From positions 1 through 55,281 of the forward strand of contig JALNWE010000014.1 in assembly GCA_023231065.1 (NCBI GenBank): 55,281 nt of DNA. The letters run 5' to 3'. The notes under the pieces are model-generated. The model was not told the DNA's origin, made no database searches, and was given only the letters and a program-made list of their open reading frames with translations. Shown here piece by piece: positions 26,088 through 34,844 of this stretch. The translations under genes were made by a program, and so were the position numbers. Positions within the stretch are counted from its first letter, which is position 1. The number at the start of each line of letters is the position of its first letter. The stretch is from Bacteroidales bacterium. GTDB lineage: Bacteria; Bacteroidota; Bacteroidia; Bacteroidales; FEN-979.

Positions 26088-26936
26088 ATGAGCAAAATTG
26101 TCGTTGCCATCGATTTTTCGGATTGTTCCCTTAATGCTTTTTTGCATGCACTTTCGATTGCACAACATTGTGAATCGGATATCGCCCTTGTTTGGGTTGA
26201 AAAGACCACTGCTGAAACGGAAAAATATGTCGATATAACCAAGGACCCTTCCGCTGAAGTAACCAAAGCTTTTGAAGAGTTGATTACAAAATATCAACCT
26301 GAACTTCCACAGGGAAAAATTACTTTTTCACTCCGCAAGGGAAAAATTTATAAAGAGGTTACCAGCGAAGCCAAAGCTTGCAAAGCCATGCTTATCGTGG
26401 TAGGGACACATGGGGCTTCAGGCTTTGAAGAATTCTGGATGGGGAGCAATGCCAATAAAATAGTAGCGGCCAGTATTTGTCCGGTCCTTACCATCCGTGG
26501 CGGGGTTAATATCAAAAAACCGCTTACCCGGATCGTATTTCCTATTGATAGCGCTGAAGAAACGAGGCAGAAAGCGTCATTTGTGGCTTATATAGCCAAA
26601 AAACACCGCGCGGAAATTTTTATCCTGAAATTATATACCTCGAAAGTAAAGATGATCCGGCAGAATGTTGATTTATATGCCTCTCAGGTCATCAAATATT
26701 TTAATGATGAACAGGTTAAATATCATATTGACAGCAAGGATACCGACAATATCTCAAAGGAAACGATCGAATATGCCTCCTCCATTGATGCAAACCTGAT
26801 CGCCATCATGACGGAACAGGAAACCAAAACAACCAATATCTTTTTGGGCCCCTATGCCCATCAGATGGTAAACCATTCGCCATTTCCCGTCCTGAGCATC
26901 CATGCAAGGGCGACCCAAATGGGACTTGGATTTTAA
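26088..26936 (+). CDS. Tandem-domain universal stress protein (second of two)
   Basis: This 282-residue protein is a paralogue of the gene at 24798. Its N-terminus is 'MSKIVVAIDFSDCS', domain 1 has 'VVGTHGASGFEEFWMGSNA', and domain 2 contains 'IAIMTEQETKTTNIFLGPYAHQMVNHS', aligned to the same stretch in its partner. It is probably cytosolic and nucleotide-binding. Its stop codon overlaps the stop of the convergent aldolase gene by two bases (bases 26934-26935 are used by both). Confidence 0.92.
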   Translation: MSKIVVAIDFSDCSLNAFLHALSIAQHCESDIALVWVEKTTAETEKYVDITKDPSAEVTKAFEELITKYQPELPQGKITFSLRKGKIYKEVTSEAKACKAMLIVVGTHGASGFEEFWMGSNANKIVAASICPVLTIRGGVNIKKPLTRIVFPIDSAEETRQKASFVAYIAKKHRAEIFILKLYTSKVKMIRQNVDLYASQVIKYFNDEQVKYHIDSKDTDNISKETIEYASSIDANLIAIMTEQETKTTNIFLGPYAHQMVNHSPFPVLSIHARATQMGLGF

Positions 26937-28012
26937 TACCGGTCGATGCAATTAAGATCGGTAAAAGCGACTTTCAGCCGTTCAACCATCGACTTTTCAC
27001 TTTCACGCAACCAGGCGCGGGGATCGTAGTATTTTTTATTGGGTTTATCTTCTCCCTCAGGGTTCCCGATCTGTCCCTGGAGGTAACCGTTGTTCTTCTG
27101 GTAGTAATGGAGGATCCCTTCCCAGAATGCCCACTGGGTATCAGTATCGATGTTCATTTTAACAACGCCATAGGAGATGGCTTCTTTGATCTTTTCAGGC
27201 TCAGAACCGGAACCACCATGAAATACGAAATTAACAGGATTGGGGCCGGTATTGAATTTCTGCTGGATATAGGCCTGTGAATTATGCAGAATGATCGGCT
27301 GAAGCTTCACATTGCCCGGTTTGTAAACTCCGTGAACATTACCAAAAGAAGCGGCAATGGTGAAGTTGGGGCTAATGCTGAGCAAGGATTGATAGGCAAG
27401 CGCAACATGTTCGGGCTGGGTGTAAAGGCGCGAACTGTCGATGCCGGTGTTATCTACTCCATCTTCCTCACCGCCGGTTACTCCCAATTCGATCTCCAGT
27501 GTCATACCCATCTTGCTCATCCTTTCCAGATAACGTTTGCAAATTTCTATATTTTCGAGAAGTGGTTCCTCCGAAAGATCAAGCATGTGCGAACTGAACA
27601 ATGGTTTTCCATGTTTTTGAAAATACTTTTCCCCGGCATCCAGTAATCCGTCGATCCATGGAAGCAGTTTTTTTGCCGCATGGTCGGTATGAACGATGAC
27701 GGGAATACCATACAATTCAGCTATTTCGTGAATGTGTTGGGCGCCTGCAATCGATCCCTTGATGGCAATACGTTCATTTTCGTTTTTCAATGATTTTCCG
27801 GCATAAAAAACCCCTCCGCCATTTGAAAACTGAATAATGACAGGGGAATTCACGGCTTTAGCGGCTTCCATGACGGCATTGACCGAATCGGAACCTACCA
27901 CATTGACAGCCGGAATAGCAAAGTTATTGGCTTTGGCTGTTCTGAAAATTTCCTGTACGGCATTGCCCGTGGCAACACCCGGACCTATTTTATCTGAAAT
28001 TTTTGCTGACAT
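26933..28012 (-). CDS. fbaA: Class II fructose-bisphosphate aldolase
   Basis: This 359-residue enzyme is of the long class IIA type, zinc-dependent, and works in glycolysis and gluconeogenesis. Zinc and substrate motifs are 'VIVHTDHAAKKLLPW', 'ELGVTGGEEDGVDN', 'FHGGSGSEPEKI' and 'YGVVKMNIDTDTQWA'. I start it at ATG 28012, which gives the standard 'MSAKISDKIGPGVATG' N-terminus. A TTG farther upstream would start inside the -7 box. Confidence 0.96.
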   Translation of the reverse strand: MSAKISDKIGPGVATGNAVQEIFRTAKANNFAIPAVNVVGSDSVNAVMEAAKAVNSPVIIQFSNGGGVFYAGKSLKNENERIAIKGSIAGAQHIHEIAELYGIPVIVHTDHAAKKLLPWIDGLLDAGEKYFQKHGKPLFSSHMLDLSEEPLLENIEICKRYLERMSKMGMTLEIELGVTGGEEDGVDNTGIDSSRLYTQPEHVALAYQSLLSISPNFTIAASFGNVHGVYKPGNVKLQPIILHNSQAYIQQKFNTGPNPVNFVFHGGSGSEPEKIKEAISYGVVKMNIDTDTQWAFWEGILHYYQKNNGYLQGQIGNPEGEDKPNKKYYDPRAWLRESEKSMVERLKVAFTDLNCIDRY

Positions 28013-28042
28013 AGGATTTGGATTTGATTTGTGAAACTCAGG

Positions 28043-28050
28043 CAAAGGTA
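28043..28050 (-). promoter_or_regulatory. -7 box (TACCTTTG) of fbaA
   Basis: On the minus strand TACCTTTG fits TAnnTTTG exactly, 30 bases upstream of the fbaA ATG. It rules out the upstream TTG as a start codon. No good -33 element is visible. Confidence 0.5.
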
Positions 28051-28097
28051 CGAAAAACGGATATCGGAGAGGAATTTTATCATTTCCTGAAATTCAT

Positions 28098-28105
28098 TAT
28101 CTTTG
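28098..28105 (+). promoter_or_regulatory. -7 box (TATCTTTG) of tRNA-Arg
   Basis: TATCTTTG matches TAnnTTTG exactly and ends 10 bases before the first base of the tRNA, as expected for transcription starting at or just before the mature 5' end. The -33 is only a T-run. Confidence 0.5.
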
Positions 28106-28115
28106 CACACCATTT

Positions 28116-28189
28116 GGCCCCGTAGTTCAATTGGATAGAATGACAGATTCCGGTTCTGTAGGTTGGGGGTTCGAGTCCCTTCGGGGTCA
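28116..28189 (+). tRNA. tRNA-Arg (anticodon CCG)
   Basis: This 74-base cloverleaf has acceptor GGCCCCG against CGGGGTC with discriminator A, D-arm GTTC...GAAT, anticodon loop TTCCGGT in an ACAGA/TCTGT stem, and T-arm GGGGG-TTCGAGT-CCCTT. The anticodon CCG reads CGG. The 3' CCA is not encoded. Confidence 0.95.
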
Positions 28190-28202
28190 CGGTTTTGATT
28201 TA

Positions 28203-28239
28203 AAACCCATGTAAATTAAATAATTGCATGGGTTTTTTT
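28203..28239 (+). terminator. Intrinsic terminator after tRNA-Arg
   Basis: A 9-bp stem (AAACCCATG with CATGGGTTT) encloses a 15-base AT-rich loop and is followed by a T-run (28233-28239). It lies 13 bases beyond the tRNA. Confidence 0.8.
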
Positions 28240-28300
28240 ATACAGGCCTGGCAGATTCGCCCCTGCGTTTCCGCCCAACCTGGCCATATAACTAAAAAAC

Positions 28301-29299
28301 TCAGATTTTCAGGAGTTTTCTGAAAATTTTCTCCTCGCGATCGGCTATGCCTAATAGCAAATCTGCCAGCATATCATACGACTCCTCTGGTTTGGCGCGC
28401 CTTTTGCAATTTCTTGATCCATAATAGGAATATTCGCGCCATTTATTTGCGGTTTCACCCATCTCCGCGGCAATTTCTTTCAGGACGGGTTTATTCGCGA
28501 CATCCGCTGCTTCATTCAAGAAGGCGCCATAAAGGTAACGGTAACCTGCGCCAGCGGTCCCGAACTCTTCCTCCATACGGAGCATCTGCCCGAGATAATA
28601 GGACGCTTTGTCCTGCCCTAACTTTTTCTCCCATTTTCTCAGAGATTTCGATAAAATACGGATCCCTTTGACCCCAACCAGGGGGAAGGGGACCCCGACC
28701 ATGTTTTTGGCAGTCTTTTTAATCCCCGAAAGAACACCGGAACGGAGATCAATCTCTTTCGGGAAATAATACGGGTAGTACAACCTTCCTTTGGGGGCCA
28801 TGGCGCCTTTGGCAAACCTGATCCTGACAAGGTCTTCATAACTGATCTCCTTTTTTTCCTCCATGACTGTGTCGCTGACATAGAATTTATCATTGTCATA
28901 GCCGTAGATCACCATATTGTGCCCGTTGAAATGGGTCCGGTATTCGGGAGGATAATAAGGCAGGTTGTAGATCCCTACGGTGATCCCTACCGGGAATCCC
29001 TGGTCGAGGGCGCTTTTCAGTACATCCATCGACTTTTTTTCATCCCGGAAGTTTTGAAACCGCGATTTAATCCCCAGTTCATGGGTTGTCCGCTTGAAAA
29101 CCTGGCCTGGCCACACCCGGAATGCAAAGGTTGGCGCATCCTGCATTTTCATGAAGGGAAGGTAAGAGAAAAACAGTCCCGCCCCTATGCCGAAAGCCAG
29201 GGGCTCGCTGATCTTAATGCCGTGGTAATGCAACAGGTTTGAAGTTACCCCGCTCTCGCAATGGCCAGACTGTCTGTGTTCAAAATCAAGTTTTATCAT
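28301..29299 (-). CDS. BtrH N-terminal-domain (papain-like) protein
   Basis: This 332-residue protein opens with 'HRQSGHCESGVTSNLLHYHG' (Cys14), followed by 'HFNGHNMVIYGYD' (His127) and 'FYVSDT' (Asp143). Together these make a Cys-His-Asp arrangement typical of the butirosin BtrH-type acyltransferase domain (a papain-like fold). The C-terminal half (about 190-332) is helical and resembles the DUF4872-type extension of such proteins. BtrH transfers an acyl side chain from an acyl carrier protein in Bacillus, but no carrier protein or biosynthetic genes are present here, so the substrate is unknown. It overlaps the upstream gene by 4 bases. Confidence 0.82.
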   Translation of the reverse strand: MIKLDFEHRQSGHCESGVTSNLLHYHGIKISEPLAFGIGAGLFFSYLPFMKMQDAPTFAFRVWPGQVFKRTTHELGIKSRFQNFRDEKKSMDVLKSALDQGFPVGITVGIYNLPYYPPEYRTHFNGHNMVIYGYDNDKFYVSDTVMEEKKEISYEDLVRIRFAKGAMAPKGRLYYPYYFPKEIDLRSGVLSGIKKTAKNMVGVPFPLVGVKGIRILSKSLRKWEKKLGQDKASYYLGQMLRMEEEFGTAGAGYRYLYGAFLNEAADVANKPVLKEIAAEMGETANKWREYSYYGSRNCKRRAKPEESYDMLADLLLGIADREEKIFRKLLKI

Positions 29300-29745
29300 T
29301 GAGCTCCTTTCTCTGTTTGGTCCGATGAGGTTAATTGTTCCATTTCCCGGACGCTGGTCCCGAATACTTCGGCATATCTTTTTTTTGTCTTTTCGTCCAA
29401 CTTTTTATATACCGACGGTTTAAGGTGTCTCCTGACCCTCCATTTCGGAAATCCTGAATAGCCAGCAAGGGTGACAGTGTCCATAAGGCATCGCGCCATG
29501 TGAAAAGCAATCGGGCTGACCAATCCCGCTTCCGCTTTTTTCCGTATCCCTTCGATCTTGTCCTCGCTGACGTCCCAACCGTGTTTAATCAACACCTGAA
29601 CAATGTTATTATGAGGGACAACCTTTTGAATATAGCCTTTATCCTGGTCATAGAAATAAAAGACTTCCCGGTTCCTGTAACCATACAACGGCGTTTCCTC
29701 AGGCTGGTCCCCTATTCCCGGGATTTTATTCGTTTCATTTTCCAT
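29296..29745 (-). CDS. Partner of the BtrH-like protein; possible HTH-type C-terminus, function unknown
   Basis: This 149-residue protein has no signal peptide or membrane segment. Its C-terminal part (about 88-140: 'VTLAGYSGFPKWRVRRHLKP', then 'YAEVFGTSVREMEQL') has the rhythm of an XRE-like helix-turn-helix, in which a 'sG.pkw.vrrHLkP' segment would be the recognition region. The N-terminal part (about 15-55, 'YGYRNREVFYFYDQDKGYIQ') is unrecognised. The stop overlaps the BtrH-like start by 4 bases, so the two are translationally coupled. A regulator or substrate-carrier role is possible; I do not assign one. Confidence 0.75.
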   Translation of the reverse strand: MENETNKIPGIGDQPEETPLYGYRNREVFYFYDQDKGYIQKVVPHNNIVQVLIKHGWDVSEDKIEGIRKKAEAGLVSPIAFHMARCLMDTVTLAGYSGFPKWRVRRHLKPSVYKKLDEKTKKRYAEVFGTSVREMEQLTSSDQTEKGAQ

Positions 29746-29924
29746 ATACTAAAATTATAATGGTAGCAGTATTTTCATTTTAACAGGGTTAAGTAAAATA
29801 CCTAACATTCATCAGGACACATCTTTGAAAAGATAAATTTACAACATTAATGAGTTGGTAAAGGAATGGAAGTGGATATTTATAATTTATTTCAGATTAT
29901 TAAAGGGAAAAATCGAATTTCCAT

Positions 29925-29932
29925 TATATTTG
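29925..29932 (+). promoter_or_regulatory. -7 box (TATATTTG) upstream of an outer-membrane barrel gene
   Basis: TATATTTG matches TAnnTTTG, 39 bases before the ATG at 29971. It also argues against a start at 29866, which would lie upstream of it. The -33 is not clear. Confidence 0.45.
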
Positions 29933-29970
29933 TTAATTGGTTAAAATATCATGGAACTTATCACAGGGAT

Positions 29971-30585
29971 ATGAGAAAGGCAATAATATTATTACTGTTT
30001 GCTTGTATAATAAGCAGCGTTGCTGCCCAGGAAAAACCTTTTAAAATTGGGATAAAGGTAGGAGTCAATTACATCCATTTAGAAAATTATGGCAAAGGCT
30101 TTTATTCTGACTTTGATGCAATGCCAGGCTGGAGTTTCGGCGCATTGTTCCAATACAAAAAGGGAGGTTTCCTGAATTATTCGATCGTACCCGAAATTAT
30201 GTTTACAAATTCAGCGACAGATGTGGATCTTATTTATATAACAGATTGTATAACAACAATCCAGACAATAGATATACCGGTTAATTTCAAACTGGGCCTG
30301 CAATTAAGCAAGATTTTCAGGCCCTATATTTTGGGGAACATCTATGGATCCTATATCGTCACTTATGAAGGGGATCTGTTCTATATGCTTGATGATATGG
30401 ATGAGGATTTCGTTAAGAGTAATATAAACAAGCTATACTTCGGAGTTAGCGCGGGGTTTGGTTTTGATCTCTGGAAATTTCAAATTGAAGGAAGATACAG
30501 ATGGAACCTGAACAGGATTAATTCTGAAGACTATTCTGCACTGAAACAGATGGGCCTGGAACTTACATGCGCTTTTCTTTTTTAA
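29971..30585 (+). CDS. Small outer-membrane beta-barrel protein
   Basis: This 204-residue protein starts at 29971 with signal peptide 'MRKAIILLLFACIISSVAAQ'. It continues with 'FKIGIKVGVNYIHLENYG' and alternating strands such as 'LYFGVSAGFGFDLWKFQIEG', ending with Phe (AFLF), a usual barrel C-terminus. It is a porin-like Bacteroidota family; the function is unknown. It heads a plus-strand group with a lipoprotein hydrolase and another barrel. Confidence 0.85.
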   Translation: MRKAIILLLFACIISSVAAQEKPFKIGIKVGVNYIHLENYGKGFYSDFDAMPGWSFGALFQYKKGGFLNYSIVPEIMFTNSATDVDLIYITDCITTIQTIDIPVNFKLGLQLSKIFRPYILGNIYGSYIVTYEGDLFYMLDDMDEDFVKSNINKLYFGVSAGFGFDLWKFQIEGRYRWNLNRINSEDYSALKQMGLELTCAFLF

Positions 30586-30612
30586 AATAAGATCATTAAC
30601 GCCGACCGGGAG

Positions 30613-31806
30613 ATGAAAAAGTTATTATTGTATTGCTTGGTAATCATAGCCCTCTATTCGTGTAAGAAAGAACCGTTAGAAGATTTTGTCTTTCTTGTCA
30701 GGGTTGATAAAGTTGAAACCATAGATAAATTAACTTTAGCAACCCGGCTTAAACAAAATCCAAATTCTACACTTTACAAGGCATTACCAAACAAGAAAAT
30801 AAAGATCGTTTCAATCGTTTACAATACCCTCGATCCCAAGGGACAGCCTATACTTGCTTCAGGAGCGATCTTTTATCCGTCTGTAGATACAGATTATGAG
30901 CGAGTGGGAACTATTTTAGGAGTACATTATACCTATGGGGCTGATTACGAAGTGCCATCTCAGAAAATGGCAGTAACTGAAGGCCTTTTCTCCCTGTTTG
31001 GATACACTATAGTAGCTCCCGATTATATCGGATATGGCGCCTCCAAAGATAAAGTTCATCCCTATTATGATGTTATCAGTACAGGTCAGGCCTCAGCCGA
31101 TATGCTTTTGGCCGCGAAAGAATATTTTGCTTCCATCAGCAGGAAAATGTCTCACAAAGTAACCGTGATGGGATATTCACAGGGTGGGCAGGCCTCTCTC
31201 TGTTTCCTCCGGTTTGTTGAAACGAACCCTTTGTATCAGGATGCTTTTGTTATTGATCAGGTCTTTGCCGGGGGTGGCGCTTATGATTTAATCAAATCGT
31301 ATGACGCCTTTGTGGAAAAAGATTACAGCAGCCAGCCCGTCACCATCCCCCTTCTGGTACTGGGCCTCAATTATGGGGACAGCCTGAACCTGGATCTGAA
31401 ACAGATGTTTGCTGAACCGCTTTATTCTCACTATAACGAATGGATCATTTCGAAAAAATATACCACGGATGAGGTTTCAGCCATGATGAAAGAAACAAAA
31501 CTTACCAGGATTATGGCCCATGAAGCTTTTGACAGGAATAACCCCAACACGAAAAAGTTTATCAAGTCATTAGAAAACAATAGTTTAATTGTTTATGGGA
31601 AAATAACAAACTGGGTGCCTAAGGCAAAGATTACTTTATTGCATGCAACCGATGATACCATTGTGCCTTATGAGAATACGGATAGCGCTTATAAGGCATT
31701 CCTGGCGGCAGGCTGCAATGTGACCAAGCATGATATTCCCGGTAAGGACCATAAAGAAGCCGGACAGGATTTTTATACTTATTGTATGCTTCATTTACTG
31801 ATTTAG
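30613..31806 (+). CDS. Lipoprotein alpha/beta hydrolase (secretory-lipase-like)
   Basis: This 397-residue protein has an N-terminal lipoprotein signal (MKKLLLYCLVIIALYSCKK; lipid Cys18 likely). The alpha/beta hydrolase core has a nucleophile elbow 'MGYSQGG' (Ser189), an acid 'HATDDTIVP' (Asp347) and a base 'GKDHKEAG' (His380). The form resembles secretory lipases and polyester- or triglyceride-cleaving hydrolases. It should act at the outer membrane. The gene starts 27 bases after the barrel gene and leads, 11 bases later, to another barrel gene, so uptake or surface degradation of an ester is plausible. Confidence 0.85.
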   Translation: MKKLLLYCLVIIALYSCKKEPLEDFVFLVRVDKVETIDKLTLATRLKQNPNSTLYKALPNKKIKIVSIVYNTLDPKGQPILASGAIFYPSVDTDYERVGTILGVHYTYGADYEVPSQKMAVTEGLFSLFGYTIVAPDYIGYGASKDKVHPYYDVISTGQASADMLLAAKEYFASISRKMSHKVTVMGYSQGGQASLCFLRFVETNPLYQDAFVIDQVFAGGGAYDLIKSYDAFVEKDYSSQPVTIPLLVLGLNYGDSLNLDLKQMFAEPLYSHYNEWIISKKYTTDEVSAMMKETKLTRIMAHEAFDRNNPNTKKFIKSLENNSLIVYGKITNWVPKAKITLLHATDDTIVPYENTDSAYKAFLAAGCNVTKHDIPGKDHKEAGQDFYTYCMLHLLI

Positions 31807-31817
31807 CCATTCTCAAG

Positions 31818-32327
31818 ATGAAGACCCGAATAACCATTTATCTTTTATTACTGTTGGGCCCTACCATACTGAGCGCTCAAACAAAGTCGTATGCAAAACA
31901 TAACAAAGGATATTTTTGTGACGTAGGGGCCGCTTTCGGAGCAACTTTCCCGAAAAATAATGATCCCAGGGCGATTGTGGAAGTTTATACAACCCACGGA
32001 TACCAGTTTTCCAATACTTTTTCTTTAGGCGCCGGTATTGCTACGTATAATACAGAAAACATAAACGTTTATTTGCAGTTCAGATTCAATTTACGGGATA
32101 TTAATGAATCCAGAACGCATTATACGTATATTGCCCTCAGAGGGGGTTATTCATGGAGTACCTGGACCGGAGATAGCTGGGGCGATGATAAAGGGCCTAT
32201 TATTGACCCACGTTTTGGATGGTCTTTTTATACCAGGGAAGTCAATTTAAGGTGGAGCGTATATTTGGCGCCCAGTTTTTATCAGTTCCACTTTATTCCT
32301 AAGATTGGATTGTCTTTCGAATTTTAG
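31818..32327 (+). CDS. Small outer-membrane beta-barrel protein
   Basis: This 169-residue protein starts at 31818 (MKTRITIYLLLLLGPTILSA signal peptide). The remainder has strand-like runs with aromatic ends ('YFCDVGAAFGATF', 'HYTYIALRGGYSW', 'WSVYLAPSFYQFHF') and ends with 'SFEF'. The likely role is an outer-membrane protein of unknown function. The start at 31782 would overlap the preceding gene and lack a signal peptide. Confidence 0.8.
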   Translation: MKTRITIYLLLLLGPTILSAQTKSYAKHNKGYFCDVGAAFGATFPKNNDPRAIVEVYTTHGYQFSNTFSLGAGIATYNTENINVYLQFRFNLRDINESRTHYTYIALRGGYSWSTWTGDSWGDDKGPIIDPRFGWSFYTREVNLRWSVYLAPSFYQFHFIPKIGLSFEF

Positions 32328-32399
32328 GAAGGGGTGGGGCCTTTTACCTGAAATTCCTCCCTCTGCCGGTGAAATAAAGCTGTGTTTCTCCGGATTTTA

Positions 32400-32407
32400 T
32401 AATTTTG
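32400..32407 (+). promoter_or_regulatory. -7 box (TAATTTTG) upstream of the T9SS cargo gene
   Basis: TAATTTTG fits TAnnTTTG and is 27 bases from the ATG at 32434. No -33 element is convincing. Confidence 0.4.
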
Positions 32408-32433
32408 CTGATTCTTAATTATAACCCGGTTAC

Positions 32434-34815
32434 ATGTATAAATATTTCACCGTTTTAAGCGCTGCGGTTCTCCTGTTCAATGGAGCATCGGCACAACAAA
32501 AAAGGCAGGACCTGAGGGTGGATAAAGCCGTGTATTTTGATATTTCGCCTCCCCTCAGGGATATGTTATCAATGCCTGTTCAGAAATTCGACGGTAGCTG
32601 GAAAGATGGCGCTGTAAAGAATTTCAGCGACAGGACCGGGAAGTCTGACCGGTACCCGGGAGCTCCTGATATCCCCGATCCGGGGCTACAGAACCGGTTT
32701 GGCAGTACCGTTATTGATACGATGATTATGAATTTCGACGGGATGGGGAACGTTGCGGGTTATGTGCCTCCCGACACCCATGGTGATGTTGGCTTCAACT
32801 ATTTTTTTCAGGTGGTCAATTGTTCCTATTCTATTTATAGTAAAAGCGGTTCAAGAATTTTGGGACCCCATTCCAACAGCTCAGTGTGGTTAGGGATGCC
32901 TAATAATTCCAACGATGGCGATGCCATTGTCCTGTTTGATGAACAGGCCAACCGGTGGATATTTTCTCAATTCTCCCTGCCCTTCGGGTCATCTACACCT
33001 CCTTTTTTTCAGATGATCGCCGTCTCGCAGACCCCGGATCCCACCGGAAGCTGGTATCGCTACCAATATGAATTTACCGCCATGCCGGATTATCCCAAAT
33101 TCGGGATCTGGCCGGATGGTTATTATATGTCGACCAACGACTTTGTGAACGGCGCCGGTTGGGTTGGCAATGGCGCCTGTGCATTCGACCGTGATGCCAT
33201 GCTTGCCGGCGATCCTGACGCCCAACGGATCTCATTCACTTTACCGGCTGGAAGCGAAGGCTTTACCTCCCTTATACCTGCTGATTGCGATGGGACATTC
33301 CCGGTAATGGGAACTCCCAATTATTTTACTTATATCAAAACCGATTATCAGCAGCGCCTGGGGATCATTGAGTTTCATGCGGACTGGAGCAATCCTGCCA
33401 ACTCCACTTTTGGGAATACCAGCTACCTGTTGGTTAACCCCTTCTATACGCTGGGCGGCTTCGATAATGGCATTCCCCAGAAAGATTCTCCCCAGGAGTT
33501 GGAGACACTGTCCGACCGCCTCATGTACCGCCAGCAATTCCGCCAGTTTAACGATTACGCATCCATGGTGTTGAACCATTCTGTGGATGCTGGTTCAGGC
33601 GTGGCGGGCGTTCGCTGGTACGAGCTTCGCAATACAGGATCCGGATGGTCAATCTACCAGCAATCGACATATTCACCCGATAATAATTCCCGGTGGATGG
33701 GAAGTATCGCACAGGACACTGCAGGATCTATTGCACTCGGATATTCCGTCAGCAGCGTTGATATGTATCCGGCTATCCGGTTTACCGGCAGGTTAAAGAC
33801 CGACCCGCTTAATGTTATGACCATCAATGAAAGGTCCATCGTCGAAGGCGGCGGCTCCCAGACCGGGAACTGGAGCGGACGTAGCCGCTGGGGCGATTAC
33901 AGCGCTATGTGCGTTGACCCATCGTCCCCAACCACATTCTGGTACACCAATGAATATTATACCACCACGTCCTCAAGTACCTGGCAAACCCGGATCGGAT
34001 CCTTTACCTTCGGAAATGTATTTTCAAGCGCCGCCTCTGCTACACCCGCCATCCTGTGTTCGACCAGTTCCGACTCGATCCAGCTTTTTGCCTATGCCTA
34101 TGGGGGGACAACCAATTACACCTATTCCTGGACTTCTATCCCACCGGGATTTACTTCAACAGTGAATAACCCCAAAGTCCGTCCGCCCGAAAGTACTTTG
34201 TATATTGTTACCGTGAGCGATGGCCCTGAAACCAGGCAGGATACCGTCGCGGTAAGAATTGTTCCGAAACCCACGGTAATAACAGGAAGTGATACCATCG
34301 TTTGCTGGTACACTTCTTCAATCCCCCTTTATGCCACAGCGGATCATTATAACAGGGTAGCTTGGGGAACTACGGGGGACGGCAATTTTAGCGATGCATT
34401 CGTCCTGAATACCGAATATTTTCCAGGGATGCAGGATAAAACATCGGGGCAAGTGGATCTGATGCTGCTGGTTCAGCCAATTTCACCCTGTACCGGAAAT
34501 ATCATGAAAATAAAACATGTGACGCTTGACCCCTGCACCGGTATCGATGAACTTTCGGGGAACGACATTCAATGCGATATTCAACCCAATCCTGCTCATG
34601 ACAGGGTTAAACTGACGCTTTCAGGAAAGAAAGGTCAACCCATTGAGGTTTCCGTGATTTCCACCACAGGCCAGACCATTCAATACCTGGAAATGCCCCC
34701 ATCGGCTAACCAGGTGGTTAAAATTCTTGACATCAGCAAATGCCCCGAAGGAATTTACCTGATCCGGGTCAAATCCGGTTCACAGACCAAAACCGTAAGA
34801 CTGGTAGTTCAATAA
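32434..34815 (+). CDS. Secreted protein with type IX secretion C-terminal sorting domain
   Basis: This 793-residue protein has a signal peptide (ending GASAQ). A large N-terminal domain of about 500 residues begins 'VPPDTHGDVGFNYFFQVVN' and is rich in Trp, Tyr, Ser and Asn. One or two Ig/PKD-like modules ('YAYGGTTNYTYSW', 'YIVTVSDG') span about 535-700. The C-terminal sorting domain of type A has 'IQPNPAHDRVKLTLSG' and ends 'GIYLIRVKSGSQTKTVRLVV'. It should be exported by Sec and then by T9SS across the outer membrane. The catalytic activity, if any, is not recognised. Confidence 0.88.
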   Translation: MYKYFTVLSAAVLLFNGASAQQKRQDLRVDKAVYFDISPPLRDMLSMPVQKFDGSWKDGAVKNFSDRTGKSDRYPGAPDIPDPGLQNRFGSTVIDTMIMNFDGMGNVAGYVPPDTHGDVGFNYFFQVVNCSYSIYSKSGSRILGPHSNSSVWLGMPNNSNDGDAIVLFDEQANRWIFSQFSLPFGSSTPPFFQMIAVSQTPDPTGSWYRYQYEFTAMPDYPKFGIWPDGYYMSTNDFVNGAGWVGNGACAFDRDAMLAGDPDAQRISFTLPAGSEGFTSLIPADCDGTFPVMGTPNYFTYIKTDYQQRLGIIEFHADWSNPANSTFGNTSYLLVNPFYTLGGFDNGIPQKDSPQELETLSDRLMYRQQFRQFNDYASMVLNHSVDAGSGVAGVRWYELRNTGSGWSIYQQSTYSPDNNSRWMGSIAQDTAGSIALGYSVSSVDMYPAIRFTGRLKTDPLNVMTINERSIVEGGGSQTGNWSGRSRWGDYSAMCVDPSSPTTFWYTNEYYTTTSSSTWQTRIGSFTFGNVFSSAASATPAILCSTSSDSIQLFAYAYGGTTNYTYSWTSIPPGFTSTVNNPKVRPPESTLYIVTVSDGPETRQDTVAVRIVPKPTVITGSDTIVCWYTSSIPLYATADHYNRVAWGTTGDGNFSDAFVLNTEYFPGMQDKTSGQVDLMLLVQPISPCTGNIMKIKHVTLDPCTGIDELSGNDIQCDIQPNPAHDRVKLTLSGKKGQPIEVSVISTTGQTIQYLEMPPSANQVVKILDISKCPEGIYLIRVKSGSQTKTVRLVVQ

Positions 34816-34844
34816 TTGTAAATTTGTTACTTAAACCCTGGAAT

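Noticed and set aside
28301..29745. BtrH cassette as part of an antibiotic biosynthetic cluster
   Set aside because: There are no carrier proteins, synthetases or aminoglycoside genes on either side.
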